A stretch of DNA of 64,000 bases. Source: Chitinophagaceae bacterium. Lineage in GTDB: Bacteria > Bacteroidota > Bacteroidia > Chitinophagales > Chitinophagaceae. The DNA is taken from NCBI GenBank assembly GCA_017307735.1, contig JAFKGR010000005.1, positions 186,001-250,000 of the forward strand, in the 5' to 3' direction. Position numbers and translations under genes: made by a program. Shown one piece after another: positions 51,432 to 60,029 of this stretch; within the stretch, counting starts at the first letter, position 1, and the number at the start of each line of letters is the position of its first letter. The notes beneath the pieces were generated by a model. The model made no database searches. It worked only from the letters and a program-made list of their open reading frames with translations, and was not told the DNA's origin.

Positions 51432-52607
51432 ATGGAAAATATTCCGGTCTCAGAAATCATCAATGAATTAGGCGAAGACAGGGAAAGATATTTCAATGCC
51501 GTGGCTCCGCCCATTTTTCAGACCAGCAATTTCGCTTTTGAAAGTGTGAGTGATTTCAGGAAGGCGCTGAAAGATGAAGCTTCCGCTTTTTTGTACAGCC
51601 GCGGCAACAATCCTTCTCTCGCCATTCTTCAAAAGAAGCTGGCAGCGCTCTCCCACGCCGAAGCCTGCCTTGTACTCAACAGCGGGGCCGGCGCTATTTT
51701 CGTTTCTGTTTTGGCTAATGTAAAATCGGGCGACCATATTATTTCGGTGGAAAATCCATATTCCTGGGCAAAGAAAATGTTTGATAATGTGTTGCCCAGA
51801 TTCGGTATTACCACGACCTATGTGGATGGAAGAGATATGACGGAATTTAAGAAATCCATTCGCCCGAATACTACTTTGATTTATTTGGAAAGCCCCAATA
51901 GCTGGACTTTTTATTTGCAGGATTTAAAAGCGGTGGCAGACCTGGCAAAGCAGCATCACATCGTTACCATTTGCGACAATAGTTATTGCACGCCGCTTTA
52001 CCAGAAGCCCATTGATTTGGGGATTGACATTACACTTCAGAGTGCGACAAAGTATATCAACGGCCACAGTGATGTAGTAGCCGGAGTTCTCTGTGGTACC
52101 AAAGCCATGATGGGTAAGATTTTTATCAGTGAATATATGAATCTCGGAATTGGTACCACGCCGTTCAATGCATGGCTTATGGTACGTGGATTGCGTACAC
52201 TTCAGGTACGGATGGAAAGGGTTTCTCAGAATGCAGCGAAAGTGGTTGAGTTTCTCAAAACGAGAAATGAGGTTGAAAGTGTTTCATTTCCGATGGACAA
52301 AGATTTTCCACAGAAGGAATTAGTTCAAAAGCAAATGACAGGTGGCGGGGGGTTGCTGTCTTTTGTATTGAAGACAAAAGATTTTAATCAAATCGAATCT
52401 TTTTGCAATGGCCTCAATCATATTTTGATGGCGGTAAGCTGGGGCGGCCATGAATCGCTCATTATCCCGGCCATTTCATCTATTTCGCCGGACGAGTTTC
52501 ATCCGGAAAACCCGGAACACAGAAGGCTTAGGCTGTACATTGGTTTGGAGGACCCTGATTATCTGACAGAAGATTTAAAAACGGGTCTTTCCAAAATGAG
52601 TTATTGA
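51432..52607 (+). CDS. Cys/Met-metabolism PLP-dependent lyase (cystathionine gamma-synthase/lyase family)
   Basis: A 391-residue fold-type I PLP enzyme. PLP binding and catalysis: SRGNNPSLAILQKKLAAL for the substrate-side motif, DNSYCTPLYQKP for the PLP-binding Asp, and the Schiff-base Lys in SATKYINGHSDVVAG. The family includes cystathionine synthases and lyases and methionine gamma-lyase; sequence by eye does not separate them. Six bases downstream of an amino-acid permease, so the pair may import and then cleave a sulfur amino acid. Confidence 0.86.
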   Translation: MENIPVSEIINELGEDRERYFNAVAPPIFQTSNFAFESVSDFRKALKDEASAFLYSRGNNPSLAILQKKLAALSHAEACLVLNSGAGAIFVSVLANVKSGDHIISVENPYSWAKKMFDNVLPRFGITTTYVDGRDMTEFKKSIRPNTTLIYLESPNSWTFYLQDLKAVADLAKQHHIVTICDNSYCTPLYQKPIDLGIDITLQSATKYINGHSDVVAGVLCGTKAMMGKIFISEYMNLGIGTTPFNAWLMVRGLRTLQVRMERVSQNAAKVVEFLKTRNEVESVSFPMDKDFPQKELVQKQMTGGGGLLSFVLKTKDFNQIESFCNGLNHILMAVSWGGHESLIIPAISSISPDEFHPENPEHRRLRLYIGLEDPDYLTEDLKTGLSKMSY

Positions 52608-52790
52608 AAATTTCACGGATTTGCCGCCCAATAAATGGAAAGCGGTCCCTTGAAGGGTTTCTTCATTAATTCCGGATTTACAATTTTATGCAAATCTGGA
52701 ATCGATCCGGATCTCACCGCTGAATTTTTAAAACATCCGGTAAATTTAGTTACGAATATCACCCGGTAGTTTATTAGATAAAATCCTACG

Positions 52791-53792
52791 CTAATGTTGT
52801 TGGTTGAGAATGGAAAAATGGTCCGGGTCTTCAACAATTTCATTTTCCAGTTTTCCCAATCCATCGATTTGCAATGTAACGATATCTCCCGACTCAAGCC
52901 ATTGTTCAGCGATAGTTGGATCATTTAATTTGTTGGTTCCGTTGATTTCAAGAAAGCATCCTGTGCCCACAGTTCCACTACCAATCACATCTCCCGGCGA
53001 AAGCTGAACGCCATAGCTTGCCCGTTCAATGATTTCTGCGAATGTCCAATTCATGTCTTTGAAATTCCCTTCGCTGACCTGTATTCCGTTAACAAATGCT
53101 TTCATTGAAAGCGAGTAAGCATTACCGTTATGTCCGGCAGGAGATTTTGTTTTGTATTTTTCGAGTTCATCCCGCGTGACCAGATAGGGACCGAAAGCCG
53201 TAGCAAAATCTTTTCCCTTAGCCGGCCCGAGGTGCAATTTCATTTCCTGTGCCTGCAAAAAACGGGCGCTGAAATCATTCATAATCATGTATCCACCGAT
53301 GTATTTATCAGCATCTTTGGCTCTGATATTTCTACCGCTCCGGCAAATTACAATGGCGCATTCCAATTCAAAGTCGAGTTTGATGAGATGATCGGGCATG
53401 CAGGTGATTTCTCCTGCTCCGGTAACACTGGTGTGATTTGTAAAATAAAAAACAGGAAACTGATCAAACTCCGGCGGCATTTCTGCATGACGGTTCCGCC
53501 TCGCAGTAGCCACATGCTGGCGGAAAGCGTATCCATCGCGCACGGAACGCGGGAATGGAACCGGCGCCATCAACTCCTGGTCTTCAAAAGGAACCCCTTT
53601 GTACTCAACACTACCTTCCTGAATTCTTTTGAGTGCCGATTGTGCGCGGGGAAGTACATCGTCCCAATAGTCGAGAAACATTTTCATGTTGGAAGGGAGG
53701 GAAGGATGTAATTCATCGGTGTCATACAGGCGGCCATTTTCTAAGATGGCGAGTTGTTCATTGTCTTCCTTCACGTAGGAAACCAGTTTCAT
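52791..53792 (-). CDS. Fumarylacetoacetate hydrolase-family protein
   Basis: A 333-residue metal-dependent C-C bond hydrolase. The N-terminal domain is followed by the FAH core: FPRSVRDGYAFRQH, DFELECAIVICR (the acidic metal ligands), GYMIMNDFSARFLQ, KGKDFATAFGP, and SPGDVIGSGTVGTGC. It resembles the bacterial homologues of mammalian fumarylacetoacetase that act in tyrosine or homogentisate degradation, but no other gene of that route is here. A TAAATTTG box lies 28 bases upstream. The substrate is not certain. Confidence 0.88.
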   Translation of the reverse strand: MKLVSYVKEDNEQLAILENGRLYDTDELHPSLPSNMKMFLDYWDDVLPRAQSALKRIQEGSVEYKGVPFEDQELMAPVPFPRSVRDGYAFRQHVATARRNRHAEMPPEFDQFPVFYFTNHTSVTGAGEITCMPDHLIKLDFELECAIVICRSGRNIRAKDADKYIGGYMIMNDFSARFLQAQEMKLHLGPAKGKDFATAFGPYLVTRDELEKYKTKSPAGHNGNAYSLSMKAFVNGIQVSEGNFKDMNWTFAEIIERASYGVQLSPGDVIGSGTVGTGCFLEINGTNKLNDPTIAEQWLESGDIVTLQIDGLGKLENEIVEDPDHFSILNQQH

Positions 53793-53820
53793 CTTAAAAT
53801 ATTTTTAAAAAAGAGATATG

Positions 53821-53828
53821 CAAATTTA
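53821..53828 (-). promoter_or_regulatory. -7 box TAAATTTG of the FAH-family gene
   Basis: Exact TAnnTTTG on the minus strand, 28 bases before the ATG at 53792. Confidence 0.55.
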
Positions 53829-54067
53829 TCAGAATTCGGCCTCATGGGGTATTTATGAGATCTATCAATAATGAATAAACGAAAATATGAAAATGAAAGC
53901 AGGAAGGAATAAACCAACTGTGAATTTGGTCCCCAATGGATTTTAAAAGGTATTTCCTTTGTTTATTATTTAAGATAGACAATTCGTTTTGCGGAGTGTA
54001 ATATTACATACATTCTATTTGTATTTTCGGGGAGGCGGCTTCTTTATGGAATTCCCGCCTGCAGCGT

Positions 54068-54688
54068 TTAAAGAATGAATTTGAACCCTATTCCCAGATT
54101 TGAAATGACATTCCGGTCGAGGTTGAGACCTGCCGAGAATTGGTTTTGTTTTGAAGTAACAGAGCCACCAGTTTCATTCTTTTGTGTTATATAGCTCATC
54201 GAAAAAAACCCGGGTATCATCAGTTCCATCTGAAACTTTGGTGTAAGTGCATAAGAGACGCCGGGAAACAAATCCAGGACGCCACCATTACTGAGTAGTT
54301 TGTTTGTTGAACCGCTAACAGCAGTGGCTGATGAATGGAGATACATCACATCTCCTTGTCCGATGAGATAGAATTTCGCACCCAGGGATTTGTATTTTCT
54401 TCCGAAAACCCCAATTCCGAAACCGTTGTATTTGGATTGGCCGGATTTAACGTGGGAGTATTGACCGATCAGCCCTACTGCAACACTGGAAGAAATAAAT
54501 TTTCCAACAAGGACATCGGCGGAAACATTATCTGTCCTCTGGTCCATGTTGACAATTTCGTTGGTAGCTTTAGTGTGGTTGAAAGTAGCACTCCCGCCCA
54601 ACAGAAATTTACCTTCCGCAACCTGAGCCCGGGAATAGGAAATGCCAGAAAGAATAAATATCAGAAAAAGGAAGAATTTGATTCTCAT
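54068..54688 (-). CDS. Small outer-membrane beta-barrel-like protein, 206 residues
   Basis: Exported protein with a signal peptide (FLIFILSGISYSRAQ), then GKFLLGGSATFNH and regular strands of the OmpA/OprF-like small-barrel type, ending with NLGIGFKFIL, whose aromatic and hydrophobic end suits barrel insertion. No function or named family recognised. It is not the same as the 203-residue protein near 41 kb. Confidence 0.75.
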   Translation of the reverse strand: MRIKFFLFLIFILSGISYSRAQVAEGKFLLGGSATFNHTKATNEIVNMDQRTDNVSADVLVGKFISSSVAVGLIGQYSHVKSGQSKYNGFGIGVFGRKYKSLGAKFYLIGQGDVMYLHSSATAVSGSTNKLLSNGGVLDLFPGVSYALTPKFQMELMIPGFFSMSYITQKNETGGSVTSKQNQFSAGLNLDRNVISNLGIGFKFIL

Positions 54689-54877
54689 AATTATTGTGTT
54701 TTGTCGATGTTCGTTTCTAAAGAAAATAAAAACAAGACCTGAAGGTTAAAGGTAGAGCATTTAAATGGTTACATTAAAAGAGTTGTTCATTTTTATGAAT
54801 TCAGATAGACGAATAAAGCCTGGTAAAAGGTTATAAATAGATAAAAAGCATTTAAGGAGTGTCTCCGGAATATTTTT

Positions 54878-55162
54878 TTATAACAAAAAATGTTTTTCCG
54901 ATCCGAAGAGATCGCGAAACATTTTTTTCAATATATATGCTTTGTCTATCCAGGCGTCTTCCCCCTGCGCGTCGTATTCGTCCATAAATGTGTTCACGCG
55001 GGAGACGGTGTCATCTGTCTTGTCCAACAACTCGGAAGTTCTCGATTTTATATGATCAAAAAATTCTTTGCGTTTCTCCTGCGTCATTTCGAAAAACTTA
55101 TAAGTAGCAAGGGCTGCAGCAGCTCCGAAAATTATCAATGCGATTTTATCATTCCTCGACAT
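54878..55162 (-). CDS. YtxH-like small membrane-anchored protein, 94 residues
   Basis: An N-terminal membrane segment (IALIIFGAAAALATYKFF) is followed by a helical, charged region (MTQEKRKEFFDHIKSR, DDTVSRVNTF) typical of YtxH-domain proteins in general appearance. It ends in a hydrophobic-aromatic tail. The function of such proteins is not known. It diverges from the M23 gene at about 60 bases. Confidence 0.65.
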   Translation of the reverse strand: MSRNDKIALIIFGAAAALATYKFFEMTQEKRKEFFDHIKSRTSELLDKTDDTVSRVNTFMDEYDAQGEDAWIDKAYILKKMFRDLFGSEKHFLL

Positions 55163-55186
55163 AAAAATTTCTTATTTTCCGGTTCT

Positions 55187-55194
55187 TAGATTTG
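55187..55194 (+). promoter_or_regulatory. -7 box TAGATTTG of the M23 gene cluster
   Basis: Exact TAnnTTTG, 29 bases before the TTG start at 55224. It supports that start and the transcription of the following four genes as one unit. Confidence 0.5.
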
Positions 55195-55223
55195 TAAATA
55201 GTCAATCAAAATTATCCACTAAA

Positions 55224-56948
55224 TTGAAACACACACACAAACTGTACCTTTTTTCTATTTTCCTTCTGGCACACAGTTTAGCTTCTGCTCAGGTTTTTCC
55301 TGTACGAAATTATCCACGTGATTATTTTATTTATCCTGTGAAAGGAGTTCGCATTAGCCTCGCGGCTAATTTCGGAGAACTTCGGCCCAATCACTACCAC
55401 ATGGGTTTAGACTGCCGCACAGATCAGGCAGTTAATAAGACCGTGGTGGCAGCAGCAGACGGTTATATTGCCCGGATAAGTGTGGCTCCGTTGGGATTTG
55501 GCCAGGCGATTTATATCAATCATCCCAATGGTTTGACCACCGTTTACGGACATCTGAACAGGTTTTTTGATGCACTTGAAGATTATGTGATCAGCCAGCA
55601 ATATGCGCAGGAAACATGGGCCATTAATTTGGAATTCAGGCCGGATCAATTTCCGGTAAAGAAAGGACAGTTCATTGCACTCAGCGGAAGTACAGGTGGA
55701 AGCGCCGGGCCGCATGTGCACTTTGAAATCAGAGATACCAAAACAGATAAAGTTCTGAATCCGCTTTTGTTTAATCTGCCGGTTCCCGACAAGGTGCCTC
55801 CGACAATTGTTCGTTTGTATATGTACGATCGTTGCAAAAGTACATACAGCCAGACACCTCTTCATATCCCAATCAGATATTTGGGAAATGGAAAATATGT
55901 GGCTGTTCAAAAGTTGATCACGGTTCATACCGATAAAATTAGTTTTGGAATTACTGCCAATGACAAACAGAGCTTCAGCCATAATCCGAACGGTATTTAT
56001 GAGGGAATTTTATATGTGGATAATCAACCGCAAAACGGATTCAGAATCGATAGCATCAGTTATGATGAAACAAGATATGTAAATGCCCATATTGATTACA
56101 AGACCCGGGCTGCCGGCGGGCCTTACATCGAACATTTGAGCAGGCTGCCGGGGTATCCGCAGGGAGTTTATACAGATTTCAGAAATGACGGGGTAATCGA
56201 TATGAAAGATGATCTCATACATCCGGTGAGAATTGTAGTCAGGGATGCAGACGGGAATACCTCTGTTCTCGAATTCAATATTCAAAAAGGATTAATAAGA
56301 GAAACCGGCGAAAAAGGCGATCCGAATGATCCCAATGAATTCAAGCCGGGAATGGTCAACATTTTTGAAGACAATCAGGTTCAGTTGTATCTCAATCCGG
56401 ACGCGTTGTATGATTCAGTCAGGTTTTTTCATCAGGTGAAAGATGCTGTTTCAAAAGAGGCAGTTTCTCCGGTAGTTTCAATTTTAAGCGGTTTAATTCC
56501 CGTAGAATCTTTTTTCACCATTCGGTTAAAAGCCAACCGGCCGGTAAGCGATCCGGGAAAAGTTTTGGTGCGTAGAAGCTGGAAGGGCAAATCCGAAGTA
56601 GTGAAAGCCACCCGTGACGGAGATTGGTACAGCAGCAAATTCAGAGCGTTCGGCGATTTTGAACTGGTGGTCGATAATGAACCGCCGGTGATAAAAGGAG
56701 GTTTTGCAAATCATGCGAATTTATCGAAAAGCCGAAGCATCGTATTTGTTCCGGAAGATAATTTTGGCGAGATAAAAAACTTCAGGGCTGAACTCGATGG
56801 TAAATGGTTGCGTTTTACTAATGATAAAGGTCGTAGCTTTATTTATCATTTTGATGAGCATTGTTCCCGCGGAGCACACAAGCTTGTGGTGAGTGTGGAA
56901 GATGAAGCGGGAAACAGAACCGAAAGAACATATTTCTTCACCAGATAA
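55224..56948 (+). CDS. M23-family metallopeptidase (peptidoglycan endopeptidase-like)
   Basis: A 574-residue secreted protein. A signal peptide (LYLFSIFLLAHSLASAQ) precedes the LytM/M23 domain: HYHMGLDCRTD (His and Asp zinc ligands) and, near residue 160, GSTGGSAGPHVHFEIRDT with HxH completing the site. The 380 residues after it look like beta-sandwich modules. It would cleave peptide cross-bridges in the cell wall. The start is a TTG at 55224; no in-frame ATG serves the signal peptide. Bcp starts nine bases after it, so the cluster is likely one transcript. Confidence 0.9.
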   Translation: MKHTHKLYLFSIFLLAHSLASAQVFPVRNYPRDYFIYPVKGVRISLAANFGELRPNHYHMGLDCRTDQAVNKTVVAAADGYIARISVAPLGFGQAIYINHPNGLTTVYGHLNRFFDALEDYVISQQYAQETWAINLEFRPDQFPVKKGQFIALSGSTGGSAGPHVHFEIRDTKTDKVLNPLLFNLPVPDKVPPTIVRLYMYDRCKSTYSQTPLHIPIRYLGNGKYVAVQKLITVHTDKISFGITANDKQSFSHNPNGIYEGILYVDNQPQNGFRIDSISYDETRYVNAHIDYKTRAAGGPYIEHLSRLPGYPQGVYTDFRNDGVIDMKDDLIHPVRIVVRDADGNTSVLEFNIQKGLIRETGEKGDPNDPNEFKPGMVNIFEDNQVQLYLNPDALYDSVRFFHQVKDAVSKEAVSPVVSILSGLIPVESFFTIRLKANRPVSDPGKVLVRRSWKGKSEVVKATRDGDWYSSKFRAFGDFELVVDNEPPVIKGGFANHANLSKSRSIVFVPEDNFGEIKNFRAELDGKWLRFTNDKGRSFIYHFDEHCSRGAHKLVVSVEDEAGNRTERTYFFTR

Positions 56949-56957
56949 TTACGCATT

Positions 56958-57428
56958 ATGGCAGAACTAAAAGAAGGTGATAAAGCGCCGGTATTTGAAG
57001 CAAGAGATCAGAACGGCGATATCATTTCACTTGAAAAGATGAAAGGTAAAAAAGTGGTTCTCTATTTTTATCCCAAAGATGACACGCCCGGGTGTACGGC
57101 GGAAGCATGCAACCTGAGAGACAATTATGCAGCCTTAAAAAAAGCCGGTTATGAAGTGGTTGGCGTAAGCCCTGACAATGAAGTGAGCCATCTTAAATTC
57201 AAAAAGAAACATGAATTGCCCTTTCATCTCATCCCCGATCCGGGCAAGGAAATCATCAACAAATATGGTGTTTGGGGCCAGAAAAATATGTATGGCGTCA
57301 AGTTTATGGGATTGAAAAGAACAACTTTTCTGATTGATGAGGATGGAATCATTTTTAAAATATTCCGCAGGCCGCAAACCAAAAAACATGGCGAAGAAAT
57401 CCTTGAGGTACAAAGTCCGGGATCATGA
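56958..57428 (+). CDS. bcp: Thioredoxin-dependent thiol peroxidase (Bcp/PrxQ)
   Basis: A 156-residue peroxiredoxin reducing hydrogen and organic peroxides. The peroxidatic Cys is in DDTPGCTAEACNLRD near residue 46, with a second Cys five residues later (PrxQ resolving position); FHLIPDPGKEI and GLKRTTFLIDEDG are conserved. It starts nine bases after the M23 gene. Its last 41 bases overlap the start of the following small metallopeptidase gene in another frame. Confidence 0.95.
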   Translation: MAELKEGDKAPVFEARDQNGDIISLEKMKGKKVVLYFYPKDDTPGCTAEACNLRDNYAALKKAGYEVVGVSPDNEVSHLKFKKKHELPFHLIPDPGKEIINKYGVWGQKNMYGVKFMGLKRTTFLIDEDGIIFKIFRRPQTKKHGEEILEVQSPGS

Positions 57429-57717
57429 GTTCTGTATCCGGGAGAATTCGTGGATTGCTATGCTTGCGGCAAGAAAACTTAAATCTTCACAGGTTGCGGT
57501 TACCATCGGAAAAACCATTCATCTGTGGCACACTTCTTCCGGAGAATTTCTGACCAACATATCGTGGGTCAATCATGAACTATGCCATGTGCAACAGTTC
57601 AAACGATACGGGTACTTAAAATTTATTACCATGTATTTATATGAAAGTATCAGGAATGGTTACACGAAAAATAAATTTGAGATCGAAGCCAGGGAAGCTG
57701 AAAAATTTTCGGAATAG
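57388..57717 (+). CDS. Small HExxH-motif putative metallopeptidase, 109 residues
   Basis: Contains HELCH followed by QQFKRYGYLKF and the later FEIEAREAE, the layout of a small zinc protease-like domain (HExxH plus downstream Glu) found in DUF4157-like and related Bacteroidota proteins. There is no signal peptide. The ATG at 57388 overlaps the end of bcp by 41 bases; the frame is open further upstream but would lie deeper within bcp. The next gene starts nine bases after it. Family name uncertain; proteolytic activity not proven. Confidence 0.72.
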   Translation: MAKKSLRYKVRDHEFCIRENSWIAMLAARKLKSSQVAVTIGKTIHLWHTSSGEFLTNISWVNHELCHVQQFKRYGYLKFITMYLYESIRNGYTKNKFEIEAREAEKFSE

Positions 57718-57726
57718 AATTGAATA

Positions 57727-58254
57727 ATGAGTATGAAAAATTTCGAATTCAAGGCAAAAGTTCCTTCACGGGTTATATTTGAAAAGAAGCTTAAACAGCT
57801 CAATCCGGAATTTACAGGAGAAGACCATCAGACAGACACGTATTTTAAAGTTGAAACAGGCAGATTAAAACTGCGGGAGGGAAATATTGAAAACGCCTTG
57901 ATTGATTACGAACGTGCCGATGTAGCCGGCGCAAAACAATCGAATGTCCATCTGTTCAAATGTCTGCCGGACGCGGGTCTAAAAGAAATTCTCCAACGCC
58001 ATCTGCCCGTTAGCGTCGTTGTGAAAAAGCACAGGAGAATTTACTTTATCGGTAATGTAAAATTTCATTTTGATCAGGTAGAAGGATTGGGTGATTTTGT
58101 TGAAGTGGAAGCCATAGACCGGGAAGGAAATATTCCTATCGAAGAATTGAGGAAACAATGTGATTACTATTTCAATTTTCTTGGATTGAAAAAAGAAATG
58201 ATGATAGATAAATCTTATTCAGATTTATTGAAGAAGATTCAAGAAAATAAGTAA
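57727..58254 (+). CDS. CYTH-domain protein (class IV adenylate cyclase-like)
   Basis: A 175-residue protein of the CYTH fold, which binds triphosphates within a tunnel-shaped barrel. The N-terminal signature is EFKAKVP in place of the ExExK triad; LKLREGN and the ending run HFDQVEGLGDFVEVEA carry the basic and acidic residues typical of the class IV adenylyl cyclase/CyaB branch. It may act as a triphosphatase or cyclase; which one is unknown. It follows the metallopeptidase by nine bases and ends the cluster. Confidence 0.82.
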   Translation: MSMKNFEFKAKVPSRVIFEKKLKQLNPEFTGEDHQTDTYFKVETGRLKLREGNIENALIDYERADVAGAKQSNVHLFKCLPDAGLKEILQRHLPVSVVVKKHRRIYFIGNVKFHFDQVEGLGDFVEVEAIDREGNIPIEELRKQCDYYFNFLGLKKEMMIDKSYSDLLKKIQENK

Positions 58255-58272
58255 AGAGCCTCTGTAAAATTC

Positions 58273-58863
58273 CTATTTCCTGTTTCCCTCCCAGGGCTTG
58301 TATGTGGTAGCCTGATCTTTATGTGCTGCTTTTTCTGTTAAGGGTTGCACCTCTTTCCAGTGTGCGTGCATATCGCGGGCAAGTTGTTGGTAAACCGCTG
58401 TTCCGTTAGATTTCCATTTGATCATTTCGTCAGAAACTTCTTTGATTTTTTGAGCCGGATTTCCGACAATCAAAGATCTTCTTTCAAACCGGGCTCCCTG
58501 TTTAATGAAACTCAATGCGCCGACAATACATTCATCGCCCAATACCACATTATCCATCACCACGGCATTCATTCCAATCAGGCAATTCACACCTATCGTG
58601 CTGCCGTGAATAATTGCACCGTGTCCGATGTGGGCGTTTTTGTGCAGCACAACCTGCGCCCCCGGAAAACAATGAAGAACACAATTCTCCTGTACATTGC
58701 ATCCGTCTTCAATAATTATTCTTCCGAAATCCCCGCGCAGAGCGGCTCCCGGCCCTATGTAAGCATCTTTGCCGATTTCCACATTCCCGGTGACGACAGC
58801 CTTAGGATGCACAAATGCAGTTGAATCAATAACGGGAATAAAATCTTTGAACTGATAAATCAT
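58273..58863 (-). CDS. Gamma-class carbonic anhydrase-like hexapeptide-repeat protein
   Basis: A left-handed beta-helix protein of 196 residues. It has the hexapeptide repeats (AVVTGNVEIGKDAYIGPG, HIGHGAIIHGSTIG) and His residues at the places where gamma carbonic anhydrases and PaaY/CaiE proteins bind metal. I start at the ATG at 58863: an exact TATTTTTG box lies five bases before it, and the longer frame to 58896 would start upstream of the promoter. It converges on the CYTH gene with 18 bases between. The enzymatic activity is not proven. Confidence 0.86.
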   Translation of the reverse strand: MIYQFKDFIPVIDSTAFVHPKAVVTGNVEIGKDAYIGPGAALRGDFGRIIIEDGCNVQENCVLHCFPGAQVVLHKNAHIGHGAIIHGSTIGVNCLIGMNAVVMDNVVLGDECIVGALSFIKQGARFERRSLIVGNPAQKIKEVSDEMIKWKSNGTAVYQQLARDMHAHWKEVQPLTEKAAHKDQATTYKPWEGNRK

Positions 58864-58868
58864 GGTTT

Positions 58869-58876
58869 CAAAAATA
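58869..58876 (-). promoter_or_regulatory. -7 box TATTTTTG of the gamma carbonic anhydrase-like gene
   Basis: Exact TAnnTTTG on the minus strand, five bases before the ATG at 58863; it settles the start and predicts a leaderless or very short leader. Confidence 0.65.
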
Positions 58877-59019
58877 TTATTAAAAATTGTTTTCACTTCT
58901 GATATTGGAAAAATCAGGGTGGGAGGGCTTTTTTAGTGGTTTATTCGGGGTATATTTGTGATTTCACGCTATTGAAAATCAACTCTGCTTTTTGTAACTG
59001 TATTTAATTTGAATGACCT

Positions 59020-59145
59020 ATGGAAATGGCAAAGGACAAAAGAAAAATCATTACATGGATCAAAAGAATCGGATTCTGGGGGTTCATGTTTTTCTTGCTG
59101 AAAGGCCTCGTATGGCTGGCCATCGGATATTTTATTGTCAGATAA
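59020..59145 (+). CDS. Small single-helix membrane protein, 41 residues
   Basis: ATG at 59020, TAA at 59143-59145. A basic N-terminal stretch (KDKRKIITWIKR) leads into one strongly hydrophobic helix containing GFWGFMFFLLKGLVWLAI. Such a WGF.FFL.KGL.WL pattern is, from memory, seen in unnamed short Bacteroidota proteins. An ATG two codons later is equally possible. Likely a real small membrane protein; function unknown. Confidence 0.6.
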   Translation: MEMAKDKRKIITWIKRIGFWGFMFFLLKGLVWLAIGYFIVR

Positions 59146-59360
59146 AGATGTCTTCTTTCCAAAAAAAAGAATTTTTATTATTTAGATACAGTGATCAATC
59201 CTTCATCTGTAATTAGTGAAAAAACAATCTATTGCTAAGAATATTTTATTCAGTTCGGATTCCAATCAATCTACTAATGAAAAAATATAAATGGTAAATT
59301 AAAAAACAGGTTTTGACTATTTGAGGCTTTTATTTTTATTTAATTTTAGAAAAAGTTTTT

Positions 59361-59969
59361 ATGAGGTTCACAATTCATCCGGTAAACCCTCAGCAGCGGT
59401 TGATCGATAAGGTGGTTGAAATTTTAAATGATGGCGGTATTATTATTTATCCAACGGATACTATTTATGGATTGGGGTGCGATATTTTTCAACACAAAGC
59501 TGTGGAGCGTATTTGCCGGATAAAGGGAATTGATCCGCGCAAAGCACAACTTTCTTTTATCTGCCGCGACCTGAGCCACCTGAGCGATTACACAAAAAGT
59601 ATTGACACGCCCACATACCGGATGTTGAAGAATTATCTTCCCGGACCGTACACTTTTATTTTACCGGCAAGCCGCCAGGTTCCAAAAATTTTGAAGAGCA
59701 AAAAAGATACTATCGGATTGCGTGTCCCGGATAATAAGATATGCATGGATCTGTTATCTGCCTTAAATCATCCGCTGTTGAGCACTTCTCTTCCCGGCGA
59801 AATGATTGAAGAATTTACCGATCCGGATTACATCTACCAGAATTTTGACAACATGGTGGATGCCGTTGTGGACGGCGGGCCCGGAGGTTTTATCCCTTCC
59901 ACCGTAGTGGATTGTACAACACCCGATTGGACGGTGCTTCGCGAAGGGCTTGGAGAATGGCGTGCATAA
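59361..59969 (+). CDS. L-threonylcarbamoyladenylate synthase (Sua5/YciO/YrdC family)
   Basis: A 202-residue enzyme of the family that makes threonylcarbamoyl-AMP for t6A37 tRNA modification. Conserved parts: GGIIIYPTDTIYGLGCD near residue 25, RICRIKGIDPRK, LPGPYTFILP, GLRVPDNKI, and PSTVVDCTTPDWTVLREG near the end. It is the short form, without the C-terminal Sua5 domain, and could be YciO-like rather than TsaC. A gap of 215 bases separates it from the 41-residue gene. Confidence 0.88.
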   Translation: MRFTIHPVNPQQRLIDKVVEILNDGGIIIYPTDTIYGLGCDIFQHKAVERICRIKGIDPRKAQLSFICRDLSHLSDYTKSIDTPTYRMLKNYLPGPYTFILPASRQVPKILKSKKDTIGLRVPDNKICMDLLSALNHPLLSTSLPGEMIEEFTDPDYIYQNFDNMVDAVVDGGPGGFIPSTVVDCTTPDWTVLREGLGEWRA

Positions 59970-60029
59970 AAGAATGACCTGCTTCTTAAAACTAAGTTTT
60001 TCTTTTGAAAATAATATCGGGACTAATTT

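Noticed and set aside
52613..52790. Minus-strand frame in the gap after the PLP enzyme
   Set aside because: The frame (52613-52924) overlaps the FAH-family gene in another phase and has no protein-like features; I see nothing else in this gap.
54041..54067. AGGCGG...CCGCCT hairpin after the 206-residue barrel gene
   Set aside because: No T-run follows on the minus strand and the loop is long; not a convincing terminator.
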